Program-made: the position numbers and the translations under genes
Notes under the pieces: generated by a model
Told to the model about the DNA's origin: nothing
The model's database searches: none
What the model saw: only the letters and a program-made list of their open reading frames with translations
Shown here: positions 31,501 to 47,065 of the stretch, piece by piece
Layout of the letters: each line of letters opens with the position of its first letter
How positions within the stretch are numbered: the stretch's first letter is position 1
DNA from: Lamellibrachia satsuma
Taxonomy: Eukaryota > Annelida > Polychaeta > Sabellida > Siboglinidae
DNA: 64,000 bases
NCBI GenBank assembly: GCA_033239005.1
Contig: BSQZ01000052.1
Span: forward strand, 658,501 to 722,500
Direction: 5' to 3'

Positions 31501-33612
31501 ATTGAACATGTGGATTGGTATGTCTCGTCTCACATAATATTATATTTTATCTATAAAGGCTACAGATGAATAGGTAATATGTGTTGGCTTAGTAATCATG
31601 GGAACGATGATAGCAGCAAGATCACCACCTTTAGATTTAGCCTTCCTATTTTTATCAATCAGGTTATAAATGGGCAGTTCAAAAAGATGAGCATTATCGT
31701 CATTTAAGAACGTTTCACACAATAATATATAATACATTTCAACAATTATAATTGTGACAACAAAGGTTTAAGTTTATAAAATTTAGATGAGAGACCTTGT
31801 ATATTTAGATGAAGTACATTATACTGAACACATCATGCATTACTAATTTGATCAGGAAGTATATCATGAAAGCATCCTGAAGAGAGAAAGAGAATGAAGA
31901 GTTAGAAGAAAGAAAAGGACCGAGAAACCGAAGAATACGACGTATGCTATAAGCAAAGGAGAGAAAACAGCACTACAGGAGAACAGGGAAAATAAGAGCA
32001 AGAAGGGTTGCATACTATAACAAATTAATCAAGTGAAGAAGAAAAAAATCCTACCAGAAAGATGTGAGTTTTAGTGAAGAACCGTAACAAGTCTATCCTA
32101 ATAGAAATAAAATTAATGATTCCTGAAAGCACGAAGAAGATGGCTAAGGAAAATGTTGCCACACTACAGGTGGAAGCAAGCCAAGTGACAGTCTTCACAG
32201 AACTGTGCAGACCAGCGTGTGAAATAATGTGACTATTCAGACTGACATATTCCAGTAATACAATAGCGTGTTTACGAACAGTGAGCAGGTGTCGGTCGGA
32301 ATTAGACCCGTCAACAGATGTTATGTGGATGACGTTAAATAATTTAGTATTTTTAATGGAAGACGTACTCTGACATTAGACCTATGTGCTTATTACATTA
32401 ACTGTTCGTTTAAACATGCCACTTTCGACAAAACACGCCCGTAAGCCTCCAGTGTGACCAATAAATTATGTAGACAAATTGCAATCAAGTAACACACTCG
32501 CGAACGTAGGCTTACATACGGAGATTACGCGGGCAGCGAAGTCGCGCCAGCCATATGCTACAGGCTGTGGTGAAGGATGGTGATGTGACGAGCTTGACAG
32601 TAAACAACGCCATGCAAGCCAAGGTGTGTGCATTGTTGTGCAGATAAGACGGTGGTGGACATATACTTCTATGCATCGCTTAATTTGACCTGCACGTCAT
32701 ATAATTTAATCCTCAAACAACTATTGCATAAGAGTATACAGTCGACAACAAACTGTACCGTAGCAGCAGTTAGAAACACGCATTCGCAATTGTGTAACTT
32801 GTTTACATTTTAAACCACCATTCCATAAGACACCGGGATGTAATAGTTATACCACTGGTACCTCATACCGCATGTAGCAGGTTCAATACTCTTCACAGCC
32901 TCTGTCCGCCAGATTGTGCAAACTTAGTCACCAGAGAAATATATGCAGTGGATTGGTGAGTCTTTTGGTGAGTCTTTTTCACAGCCAGTAATAAAATGTG
33001 CAGCGCCTTTGAACGGAGACTACACTTTCTGATATTAGCGCGTTATAAATGCTGTATTTTGTATAAACTTGTAACATGCATGACGATTAAATAACTAGGC
33101 ATATCATTGTTGCAGTATAGTAGGCCCTACACCAATGACACGTACAACCTGATGTCATAGTGTTGGTGGATCGCGGAGGTTCGCCATTTGTCATAAATGC
33201 TACTTCCGTCATGCCAGACATTGTCAGTTGATGGCAGCTATACAACAGCCTCCAGGCACTCAATACTTACGTTCTTGTAGAAGGCGTCGCCCCACGAGCG
33301 GAAGAGGAGCGCGGTTGGTGAGGTGCCGTTGCCGGCAGAAGACACGTCATGACGCACGAACACCTTGAGACACGGGTACTTCTCGGCGCACCATTGCGCG
33401 TCCGCCACGTGCCGGCTGCACGAGCACTGCGTCGGCTCGAACGTCGCGTTGGCGACGGTGCACGAGGCGGCCACCCACGATTTCGTCGCCTCGTGCGGCA
33501 GCAGCACGCTAAAGCCGAAGGAACACAACAAGATGACGCCGACGAAGACGAGAGCCGGGCCGACGCAGAAGTAGACGGTGGAACATTTGACCACCGCCAT
33601 CCGTGATCGCAT
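28266..33612 (-). CDS. BK-channel beta subunit / TipE-type two-TM auxiliary protein, two exons
   Basis: Exon 1 is 33612-33271 (114 codons) and exon 2 is 28577-28266 (103 codons plus stop), joined in phase 0 across GAAC|GTAAGT and TTGCAG|TGC. The 217-residue product has a short N-terminus, TM1 (about residues 12-36, VGPALVFVGVILLCSFGFS) and a Cys-rich extracellular loop with KYPCLKVFV and N-glycosylation sequons (NAT, NGT). The loop continues with CTIHEC and FACFVN, then TM2 (IFWPVLCLFTGAAVWLGLCV). YPCLxVxV, two paired Cys and the F-x-C-x-x-N motif before the second TM are the signature of KCNMB1-4, so the topology N-in/TM/loop/TM/C-in is well supported. Which channel it modulates is not known; insect TipE proteins share the fold. 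Exons are GC-rich against AT-rich surroundings. A second Met at codon 5 is an alternative start. Confidence 0.8.
28969..29003. repeat. perfect hairpin, 16-bp stem
   Basis: gaatgtatcgtcagc, spacer gta, then the exact complement gctgacgatacattc, extended one base each side. Located in the intron of the channel gene. Confidence 0.9.
29318..29586. mobile_element. foldback MITE, about 270 bp
   Basis: Left arm tgcacaatg ... ctgaactacggaacatg ... acatgttgtgc is complemented by gcacaacatgt ... catgttccgtagttcag ... cattgtgca on the right. Arms are about 100 bp. No ORF. Confidence 0.85.
29790..30205 (+). mobile_element. Ty3/Gypsy retrotransposon relic (integrase fragment)
   Basis: One ORF (29835-30131) carries a CHICQ zinc-binding end, the HPWQWPGQTWHCIRIDYAGPF start of the integrase core and GLPNTIVLDN. 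It is followed almost at once, in another frame, by LRRSTRFVKPPDRL, the usual C-terminal end of Gypsy Pol. The catalytic Glu region and everything else are gone, so this is an internally deleted remnant. Confidence 0.8.
30905..31208 (-). mobile_element. second tRNA-derived SINE
   Basis: On the minus strand it starts GCGCAGTGGTTGAGTGGTAG (box A) and has GGGGTTCAAAACCCC (box B; plus 31140-31155). It ends near a (CTACTT)n run at 30908-30940. The body differs from the SINE at 19126. Confidence 0.7.
31212..31850 (-). mobile_element. LINE relic (endonuclease and linker)
   Basis: The minus-strand peptide LLCETFLNDDNAHLFELP matches the apurinic endonuclease start of CR1/L2-type LINEs. Further 3', SKKTWQLLRTVIGK is the typical endonuclease-RT linker. 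The RT is missing. The SINE abuts its downstream end. Confidence 0.7.
31851..33270. other. intronic sequence of the channel gene, nothing recognised
   Basis: AT-rich, no coding or repeat signature noted. Confidence 0.4.
33271..33612 (-). CDS. BK beta-type subunit exon 1
   Basis: Starts MRSRMAVVKCSTVY, followed by TM1 and the first half of the extracellular loop including KYPCLKVFV. Donor GAAC|GTAAGT. Confidence 0.82.
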
Positions 33613-34585
33613 CTGCGGCCAGCACTCGGTTCACACCGATGTCGTCGAGTCTCTCTTCTCTACCGAGTGTCCGGGTTACCGTGTCCTCTGACGGTGCCTT
33701 CCATTCGGAAAGAACGCATCGTCGTTCGCGGAAACGTACTTACACATATTTTGATACGGTACGCGCTGGTTGCAATCCATCGGGTAAAACCGTATTTCTC
33801 GGCTGTGAATGTGATGCGCTCAGCGCTCTTCGACGTCAGTACACTGGAGACGGCTCACACAACGGCGTTGCATTTACACGTCAACGACGCTGCAGCTATT
33901 AGTCTAATTACCTACTGCCACACGGCTCAGACAAGCTCGATCCGGGAAATGTCAATAATCTATTTGGCGCAATGGAACAGTGTGGCTGGATGACATTACG
34001 CGCTGTGCAGAAATTAAACAGCATTTCAACAGGTCGCTCCAATCCATTACAAAGATATGCACATTCTACAAAAGTAACACGACTCCCATCAATTCGTTCC
34101 TTTCAGCAGGCTGTGAATAGTCTTTCTTGCGCTACCAGCCCTATTGATTGCACCATTTTATTATTTTAAGGGTTTCACATTTATGCATCAAGCACGCTCA
34201 CCACAATTCCTATGTTAGCCCACGCAGGTGTTGTGTTGAGTGGACCTGAAGACTTGACCAATGAATTCGGAAAGGTCATATAACACGTAGACGTTAGGTC
34301 GTTGCTAACGAAGGCTGTGATTGTAATACTCACAGAACCAAAAACGGCGGAAGTCCAGGGGCTAACGTGTCAGCCGGTATTACCGATATGGTATAGCGAT
34401 AATGTACTTGACCTGATGGTTGTATGGTGCATCCTGTGCTTTGTATACGCACAAGTTGAACATTGCTACTCAGCTATTAGTGGCAAGACTCAAATGTCAT
34501 CAAGGTAATTACAAATTATTAAGGGTTATACCGGGGAAGTTTCAACAGTTGACCTTGTGCCAATACACAAAGGGAGCTGACACCA
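33613..34585. other. upstream flank of the channel gene
   Basis: Presumably contains its promoter and 5' UTR; no TATA or other element can be fixed. ORFs here are short and unremarkable. Confidence 0.35.
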
Positions 34586-36992
34586 GACCCGGGGCAGATA
34601 CATCACCAATGTATCTAGATAAGATACACATACATTGCAAATGTCACATATACAGATACATGAATTTTAAATGTATCTAGTTACATATACAGATACATTC
34701 AAATGTATCAAGATACAGATATATTTTCGATACCGCTTTGAACACTGTCAGGGAAAACACACTGAATATGTATTTAATATTCTATTCAGGTAATATCATA
34801 CATAGTATAATCATCAATCGCTCAGTTCAACTTTCTAATGCATCTACTTAGTGTTCATACGAAGAAACATCAGTGTCTCGAATGTAGTGTCCTCGAGAGA
34901 GCACCTGTCTGGTCGGAATATCTTACCAGCAACGCAGAACAGACATTCAACTGGTGCTGATGAGGCAGGTATGGTGTGGAACTGTCTTGCCAACTTACTC
35001 AGAGTGGGAAACTCAGATGCATGATGCTGCCAATAAGACAAAGCATTAATGTCCTCAGGAGAACAGGGTTGGCTGAAGTAATCAGTTATCTCACTGTCTA
35101 CAGAAGGTGCAGTCGCTGTGGCATTGCGTGTTCCCATGAAGGAAAACAGCTTGGAACGTTTCCTGGGCGGCTCAGTATCTGGTGGTGGCTGGACAGCATC
35201 TGGTGGCGTGATACGTGTCGCCTCAGCTAAGATAATGTCCTTCACAGAAGAGGCTTCATCTGATGAAGAACACCACTCTAGCTTGAACCGGGGATCAAGA
35301 ACGATAGCACACTGCAGCTCTGAGCGAGTAGTGAATGGGGCCAGACGTCGGGTGATGGAGGATTTCATAGTGGTCAGGAACTTGGTGTGGTATTTGGCTT
35401 GTATCCTCCCCAACTGGGAAGTGAGACCGAGAATGGAAGGGATGATCAAACTGGCTGAACCAGTCTTGTCACGCTGAACGAGATCTGTAACCTCCTCGAA
35501 GGGAGCTAGAATATCACATGCCTCAGTGAGAATGTTCCGGTCATACTGTGGCAGCTTAGTGGGTAAGTCGAGAGAGTCAAGTTTCTTCTCTGACACACGA
35601 AGAACTGTTCTAATCATCATGAGCTGAGAGTTGCAGTGGGTGGCGTCAGCAGTCTGAAGTCGATGCGCTCCTTCTTGTATTTCAGTAGCGTGTGTCGACT
35701 TACGTACAGACGATACGATTGTGGATGTCTGGCGTAGGACTTTAGTCAACTGGTCAGCAGATTTAAGTCCATCCTTCACAACTAGCTGGAGGGTGTGGGC
35801 GAAGCAAGGCATGTGGTCTGGGAGGTCGTCAAATGCTGTATCTGATGGGTCATCGTCTGTGGTTCATCTGGATCCTGGTCGTCAGTATCCACGAAGCCTG
35901 GTAACGAGAAGGCCGTCAGCATGTTTGATGCGCTGTCAGTAAAGATGTGTGATATCTGGTTGGAGATGTCAAAGTGGGCCATGGTGTTCTCATACTGCTG
36001 TAGGATGTTATCAGCTGTGTGACAACCACAGAAACGATGACACGCTAACATCACAGACGATAATGTCCAGTCCTTCACAAAATGTCCGGTTATCCTCATG
36101 AAGCTATGCATATGTCGGCTTGACCATAAATCGATGGTCAGACATACGGCATCAACATCACGCATATCGGCTTTCAGCTGTGTGGATATAGCTTGGTGCT
36201 TTTCGGCGATGAGAGTTGTAGACAGGTGTCTCCGAGAGGGTATCACGAAACGGGGATCAAGTAGTCGGATGAAGTTCTGGAAGGGTTTACTATCTACTGT
36301 GGACAGTGATAGTAGGTCACCAGCTATGTAGTTTATCAGAGCATCGTTCAGCTCACTTTGGTGAGGATCAGTGTTGGTGTACTTCTGGCGTTGTTGGACA
36401 CACGTGATCATAGTAGTCTGCTCACTTGGTGTAGGTTTGGGTTTGCTGTGACTACTAGCTCGGTATGTCTCATACACACTGCGATGTTTTCTCTGTAAAA
36501 CACGAAACAATACAATAGTATTACATGATAGTGTAGTGAAATATTAGGAATGTTTTCTCAGTAAAGACACAAAACAATACAATATTATTACATAATAGTG
36601 TAGTAAATTATTAGGAATATTATTATACAAACTATTAGCCATTACCTAGCAACCAGGTGTGATATGCATGTAGTCTTAGAAAGCCCTGACCAGTGAACCA
36701 ATAAATCACCCAAGTTGCTGGTTGCTAAGGTAACGCCCAGCGCATTACCAGTATAACATTTAATACATACCCTCATGTGTGTGTTGAAGTTCCCTGTAGA
36801 ATCCATATGGCCAGATATCGACTTGGGACAGTGTCTACACTTGGCTTTAAAGTTGTCATCAGTGTTCGCAGGAAGGACATAATTGTCCAAGATACCCATG
36901 GTTAAATAAATCAATATCAGAGAGATGGTTTGATCAGTGTCAACTAGTAATACTGACACTGACATGAACAGCTCACTTTTTATATGATTCAC
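34586..36992 (-). mobile_element. hAT DNA transposon with BED finger, almost intact
   Basis: Exon 1 (36899-36771) encodes a BED zinc finger (KCRHCPKSI ... NFNTHMR). Exon 2 (36492-34844) encodes the RNase-H-like transposase: DAVCLTIDLWSS, HIFTDSASNML, PCFAHTLQLVVKDGL, and the C-terminal dimerisation block LSKLARQFHTIPASSAPVE. A single frameshift near 35815-35835 separates the two large reading frames; both halves are otherwise open. A terminal-repeat-like cagacccgggg lies at 34586 with subterminal gatacat words. The opposite terminus was not found. Confidence 0.85.
36485..36620 (-). repeat. 66-bp duplication containing the hAT intron acceptor
   Basis: Plus-strand tgttttct(c/a).gtaaa.acac begins at 36485 and again at 36551, each followed by aaacaatacaata and attaggaat. 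On the minus strand each copy is a 3' splice site followed by AGAAAACAT; the 36485 copy is the one joined to the transposase ORF. Confidence 0.85.
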
Positions 36993-37615
36993 ATGGCAAG
37001 CATCAAAGTAAACTCAATTGCTATGATGTTATTTGATGTTTGACATGTGGCACTTCATGATCTGTTCAAGATTTCCATATGAATGACTTTAAGTGATCCA
37101 AATGGCTTCGCTAATTGCTTTTAAAAACATGAAACAAATATAATTACTAATTATATAATCATCAATGAAGCAATATTCCTTCATCAACATTCTTGAACTA
37201 CTCCAGACTGTGAGTAATTACTGGCTTCTCTATCTAATTGCAATTCACCAATGGAATATTTCCATTTAATCATAAGGCAAAAAGACATTAATTAATGCTT
37301 CGGTACGAAGTGTTTACCTGTCTATCATATCTACAGAAAGGGTTAAGTAACTACCGTCTCCTTCATTTGGGCGGAACATTAGCGCTAAACGACTGAACTG
37401 GTTGATGCGTTATGCATCAACGTCTAGTCCTTGTGGACACGCGTAAGAGCCACTCCCGACCAGTGCTCAGTTGTCATCGTGGCGTCGCATGGCACTAAAT
37501 GATTGTACTGCTGTGGCAGTCGACACAGACATCACCAGCAGTATCACGACTGCTATATACATGTTAGGATACAGGTCAGGATTGATTTCCTGCTTTCTCG
37601 CCTGAATTTCAATCT
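36993..37615. other. no gene recognised
   Basis: AT-rich flank of the hAT element; its missing terminus may lie here. Confidence 0.35.
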
Positions 37616-37619
37616 TCCT

Positions 37620-38290
37620 GCAAGCTATACAGCTCTGTCAAAGAATGCATTCCATTTTGTGGGTCGACCCTCTCCTGCTGCAGCTGGGCGATTGTAGTTG
37701 TTGCCTCTTTGGCAGATGTTACGCTGTTTGGACTGTAGGAATGTGGTCAAAGAAGGCCGACTTTGGAGGACATGCTCTATGGTCACTAGCGTCTGGCTTC
37801 GCCGTTCCCATCTTCTTCCAAATATTCCAAGGTAGTGACTACAGCAGTGAATGCAGACTTGAATGTCAACAGACACGACTGGACCATCTTACATCACAGA
37901 ACGATTGCAGATTAGTTGTTGCTTATGTCAGCTTGTGTAACCTCGACTAACTCGAGCTCAGCCTGGAAGACACGCCACCTCTGGGCTGAGTAATTGAAGA
38001 ATGCGATCTGCTGGACTGTGTCCATCGTACTAACTAGTGGCTCTTTGCGGGCAAGCACAATAGCCAAGTTGACATTGTGTCCTTTGCAGTGAGTGTAGAT
38101 GGCGTTGGGTAGGGTCTACCAGCTGTCTGATTCGTGCGTGTACTCCACTGTGGATGCCAGTCAGATTACGGATGGACCATTCGATTTCTGGGGGAGGATT
38201 GGATTTTAAAAACATTTGTTTGCCACATTGACGTGGAAACACGTGCGCACGGCTATCTACGCTTCTGTAATTAGTATTATCTTCGGAGGG
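37620..38290 (-). mobile_element. ZMYM1-like hAT transposase fragment
   Basis: Minus-strand segments MDTVQQIAFFNYSAQRWRVF then FQAELELVEV, and in another frame VTIEHVLQSRPSLTTFLQSK and WNAFFDRAV. The same words occur in the plus-strand copy at 57290. Frameshifts and gaps show decay. Confidence 0.75.
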
Positions 38291-39900
38291 AAGGGGGGGG
38301 GCAAAACACAGCAATGCCGAATCGACCTACGAGCATCGGCGTCATCCAATAGATCCATCTCAGTGGGCTCGTAAATTAACATTACGTACGTTTTATCTGA
38401 CGTGCGATGGAAGGTACTAACTGCATAATTATATCAACACAAAGCCGTGTGTGACAAAGTGGCGTATTGGGGGGAGGGGGGGCATTAGGCCATGCACCTT
38501 GGCTTAAAAGTTGTATTTGTTTCGTAATAGTAAACTAATGGGTGACCAGGCTTGCCCACCCGCCCGCCCCTTGATAAGATTACATAGACAATGTATATGA
38601 AAATGTTTTATGGCATATTCAAATAGGTTCAAGATTCGAGTCTCATGACGACACAACCGTGTTCAGCGCCGTTGTATTCAAGTTGTCCGTCAATATTAAG
38701 AACATTGAACGTTGAATCGTTTATGCTCAACGATAAATTCACCTACTTATATTGCACTAAAATCCTTGGGAAATCCAAGCTCAGCAGCGCGCCAAAATAA
38801 AATGGTTAGCAGGCTTGTGGTTTTGGGGGGGGGTTCGAGCGTTCGCAATCATTCAGGGATTTCTTGGATTATTTCTTAAAAACGTTGCAGTTAAACAAAA
38901 TTATCTCAGAAAGAGGGGTTAATTCGTTCGAATCCCTCCCCGATTAAAAACCAGTCGGTTAGCAATTACATCCGTGAACAGTTGGATCGGTACGCTGAGG
39001 AGCGAAGGGGAACAGACGACATCAAACAGGTGGAGTTTTAGGTGATGGTAACATTTCCTGCCGAGCTAACGTTAACAGGTTCCGATAAAATGTGTACGAA
39101 TGTGCAATGAAGAGCCAGTCTCCTACAACACTGCCTTACAGAAGACGAAAAATCAATAGACACAGTAGCACTGGCTTACTCAACATCAGGCAATATTATT
39201 CCATGAATTCACCAACATCGTCATGACATCGCATTGAAAAACATTGCTACGTCTAATTACCAACTTCGACTATGGATCAGATCTATACATATGCTTTAAA
39301 GTAAAGCCTATCGATCTAGAACAGTATAACCACACCCAAACAATCTTCATTATTTTCATTTGCACACCATTAGCACGCTCTTGATACATTTACACAAGGT
39401 ACCGCAGTAACATTGAATAACTTAACTCGTTGCGAAGACAGAATGTCACATATTAATCGTGCAGTTAGCATGTCTTACTGGATTTCCACCTACGCTTAAC
39501 GTTACCTGTCACCCACACGTGCCACGAAAAGTTTTGTCATTGCAGTACAATAATTATATTTATCATTTCTGTATGTCACTAAAATAATATTATATCACGT
39601 ATACAAGTAACGTTAGTTTACACGAGCCAAATTTTTTTTTCTGAAACGGTCCAAATTGAAATTAAGTAAATTCTCACGTCATTCTTAGTAGCAACTCTTT
39701 GGCAACACTGAACTTCTACGATTGTTTAATTCAGTCATTCGTATTGTAAAATGTGAGTTGATGGATCATAGATCCATGCATGACGGTTGTTTAAGGGTGT
39801 CTATCCAACAAGAAGTGTCTATGCCATCTGAAGACTTCATTCTGTACGATTCCAGGAGCCATTATACACATCATCACTACTCTGGGTGTAGCATCCATTG
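38291..39900. other. intergenic, no gene recognised
   Basis: Contains G-runs (38287, 38470, 38825) and one isolated 21-bp repeat unit at 38530 resembling the array at 26259. No exon seen. Confidence 0.4.
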
Positions 39901-40218
39901 AACACAATTTATTTAATAAAATTTAATACAGTTCTTTCATCTAACTTCTTATATGTACAAGTCCAACACTTTCATCGTCATTCATTCTTGCTGCTTTCTT
40001 CAATAAAGAGTTGCATCTGAAATAATAATATATACACAATACGTACAAGTCGTCATTCATAGTTTAGTGCGATATATATATATATTCACAGTGTAACTAA
40101 AACAAATATACAAAAAAATCAGTGTGGAATTTGCAGCATTTTGTGTGCATTTATAATTTAGATTACATAATTACAATGTAGTCAAACATATAGTAATATT
40201 ATGCAACATAAATAAACT

Positions 40219-45101
<4,883 letters not shown>

Positions 45102-45580
45102 CTGCAACACAACATCCATTCTCAATCTAGCCTGTGTCAGCTCACGAAATAACAATGTCTTCACTGCTGCTCCCTCACTCCATCATCTTCCTCCCTCTGC
45201 TCCCCCCAATCCCCCTCCTCTTGCTCTATTGGGATCATGCCTCAGTTACACTTCTGTGTTACACAAAAGATCATATCGTCTGATGTAATTGCATTTGAGC
45301 AGACACATTGGCAAGTTTGGCAATTTTTTCGCCTCAAGGCATGTGTGCGTAGTAATTCATGCAGAAATTGGTAAACATTGATGGGTATGGCATGTTCAGG
45401 CATTTTAAAAGAGTTAGAAGTATGAGAGTTTGACTAAACTTGATCAGCACGTCAATGAGATGATGACAAAGGCAGGTAAGAAGTTTCAGAATTTTTTATA
45501 GTCCCATTTTCTTATAATTGTGCAAAACGTTAATATGGTCACCAATGGGAAACGTAACAGTAGGCTGAACCCTACTCTCG
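45102..45580. other. no exon recognised (5' intron/flank of MAD2L2)
   Basis: The missing first MAD2L2 exon could be here or beyond the LINEs; I found no convincing ATG exon. Confidence 0.35.
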
Positions 45581-47065
45581 CCAAAGCTCTTCAGTCTTCA
45601 GTTTGCTTACTCCAAACAGCCCCTTCTGGGGCTAACATAGAAGTGTGTTGCTTAGTGCACATGAAAAAATGTGCATATAAATGTGGGAAATAATAAATAA
45701 AAAAAAGTGCAATTAAAAAGTGGATTAAAATCATATATCCTCTTATGGACGAATGAGTTGAGTTGGAGGGGCAAGATAGAAGGTGCTCACAGCTAGTTGG
45801 AAGGGGTGAATGGAGAGACAAGATAGATAGTGCTCACAGCTAGTTGGAAGGGGTGAATGGAGGGGAGTCTTATTGTTTCAGTGGGGAGTAGATTCCATGT
45901 TCTTTTGACTATGGGATAGAAAGAGCATGCATATGTGTTGATGCGTGTTTGCCTTTGTATATATTTATCAGGATCGCTGTTTCATGTATGGATGCATGGG
46001 ACTATAAGATGTTTTGGCAGAGAAATATTCAGGAGGTTATGTTTAATTTTGTAGAAGAAAAGTGAGTTGGTGTTGTAATCATTATTGTTCTAATGTCTGC
46101 CAGCCAAGTTTGTGTTGTAGGTGTGTGACGCTTGTTGTATGGCGGTCGTCATTAAGGGAAAATCGAGCTGCACTTCTTTGTATTTTCTCCAGGGTGTCAA
46201 TGTTATTTTGGGTATGTGGATTCCAATCTGTTGCTCTGTATTCTAATTTGGGTCTTACTAACATATTGTAGGCTGCCTCATTTACTCTTGGTTTGGCTGG
46301 ATGGAATGTTCGTTTGAGTAGGCCAAGTGTTTGTGCAGATTTTGATGCAGTGGTTTGTATATGCTTAGTCCAGGACAGTTTAGAATCTATGATTATGCCT
46401 AGGTAGTAGGTATGGATGTGAATTTACTTGAGAAATAGGCTGGTTTGAGATGATGTAGGTGAACTGGCTAGGTTTAGACTTATGAGTAATTGTGACTAGG
46501 TGGCATTTTGATGTGTTTAATTTCATCTGCCATTTGTTTGACCAGTCTGTTAGTTTTTGAATGTCTGTTTTGTAGTATGTCAATTGAGTCATCAGCAAAA
46601 AGTTATATGTTGGAATGAATTGTGTCAGTGATATAATTTATATACAGTAGAAAGAGGACAGGGCCAAGGACTGAGCCTTGGGGTACACCAGATATGACGT
46701 TTGCTGGAGATGAGTGGGAACCATTTATTGAGACACGTTGAGTTCAGTTAGCCAGGAAAGATTTTATCCAGTATAGTGTGGATCCTGTGATGTCGTAGTA
46801 ACTGAGTTTGTCGAGGAGTCGTTGATGGGGAACACAATCAAAGGTTTTTGAAAAGTCTAGTAAAATAAGGTAAATTTGGTGGTGTTTGTTTATGGAAGCA
46901 GTCCAGTCATGAACTGCATCCACAAGTTGCATTTCACAAGAAAGTTCAGATCAGAATCCATGCTTGTAAGGGAGAATAATGTTGTTGGCTAAGGACAATA
47001 TGTTCCATCACATTGCACAGAATACAAGTTAAAGATATTGGTCTATAGTTAACATTCACATTTAT
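45580..47065 (-). mobile_element. LINE, 3' half of the split host element
   Basis: Minus-strand words NYRPISLTC, LLDFSKTFDCVPHQRLLDKL, ISGVPQGSVLGP, LFADDS, LVRPKLEY and WNPHTQNNIDTLEKIQRSAAR are the RT and C-terminal motifs of a CR1/Jockey-type LINE. Several frameshifts and stops. Its 5' half is at 49906-50470. Confidence 0.85.
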
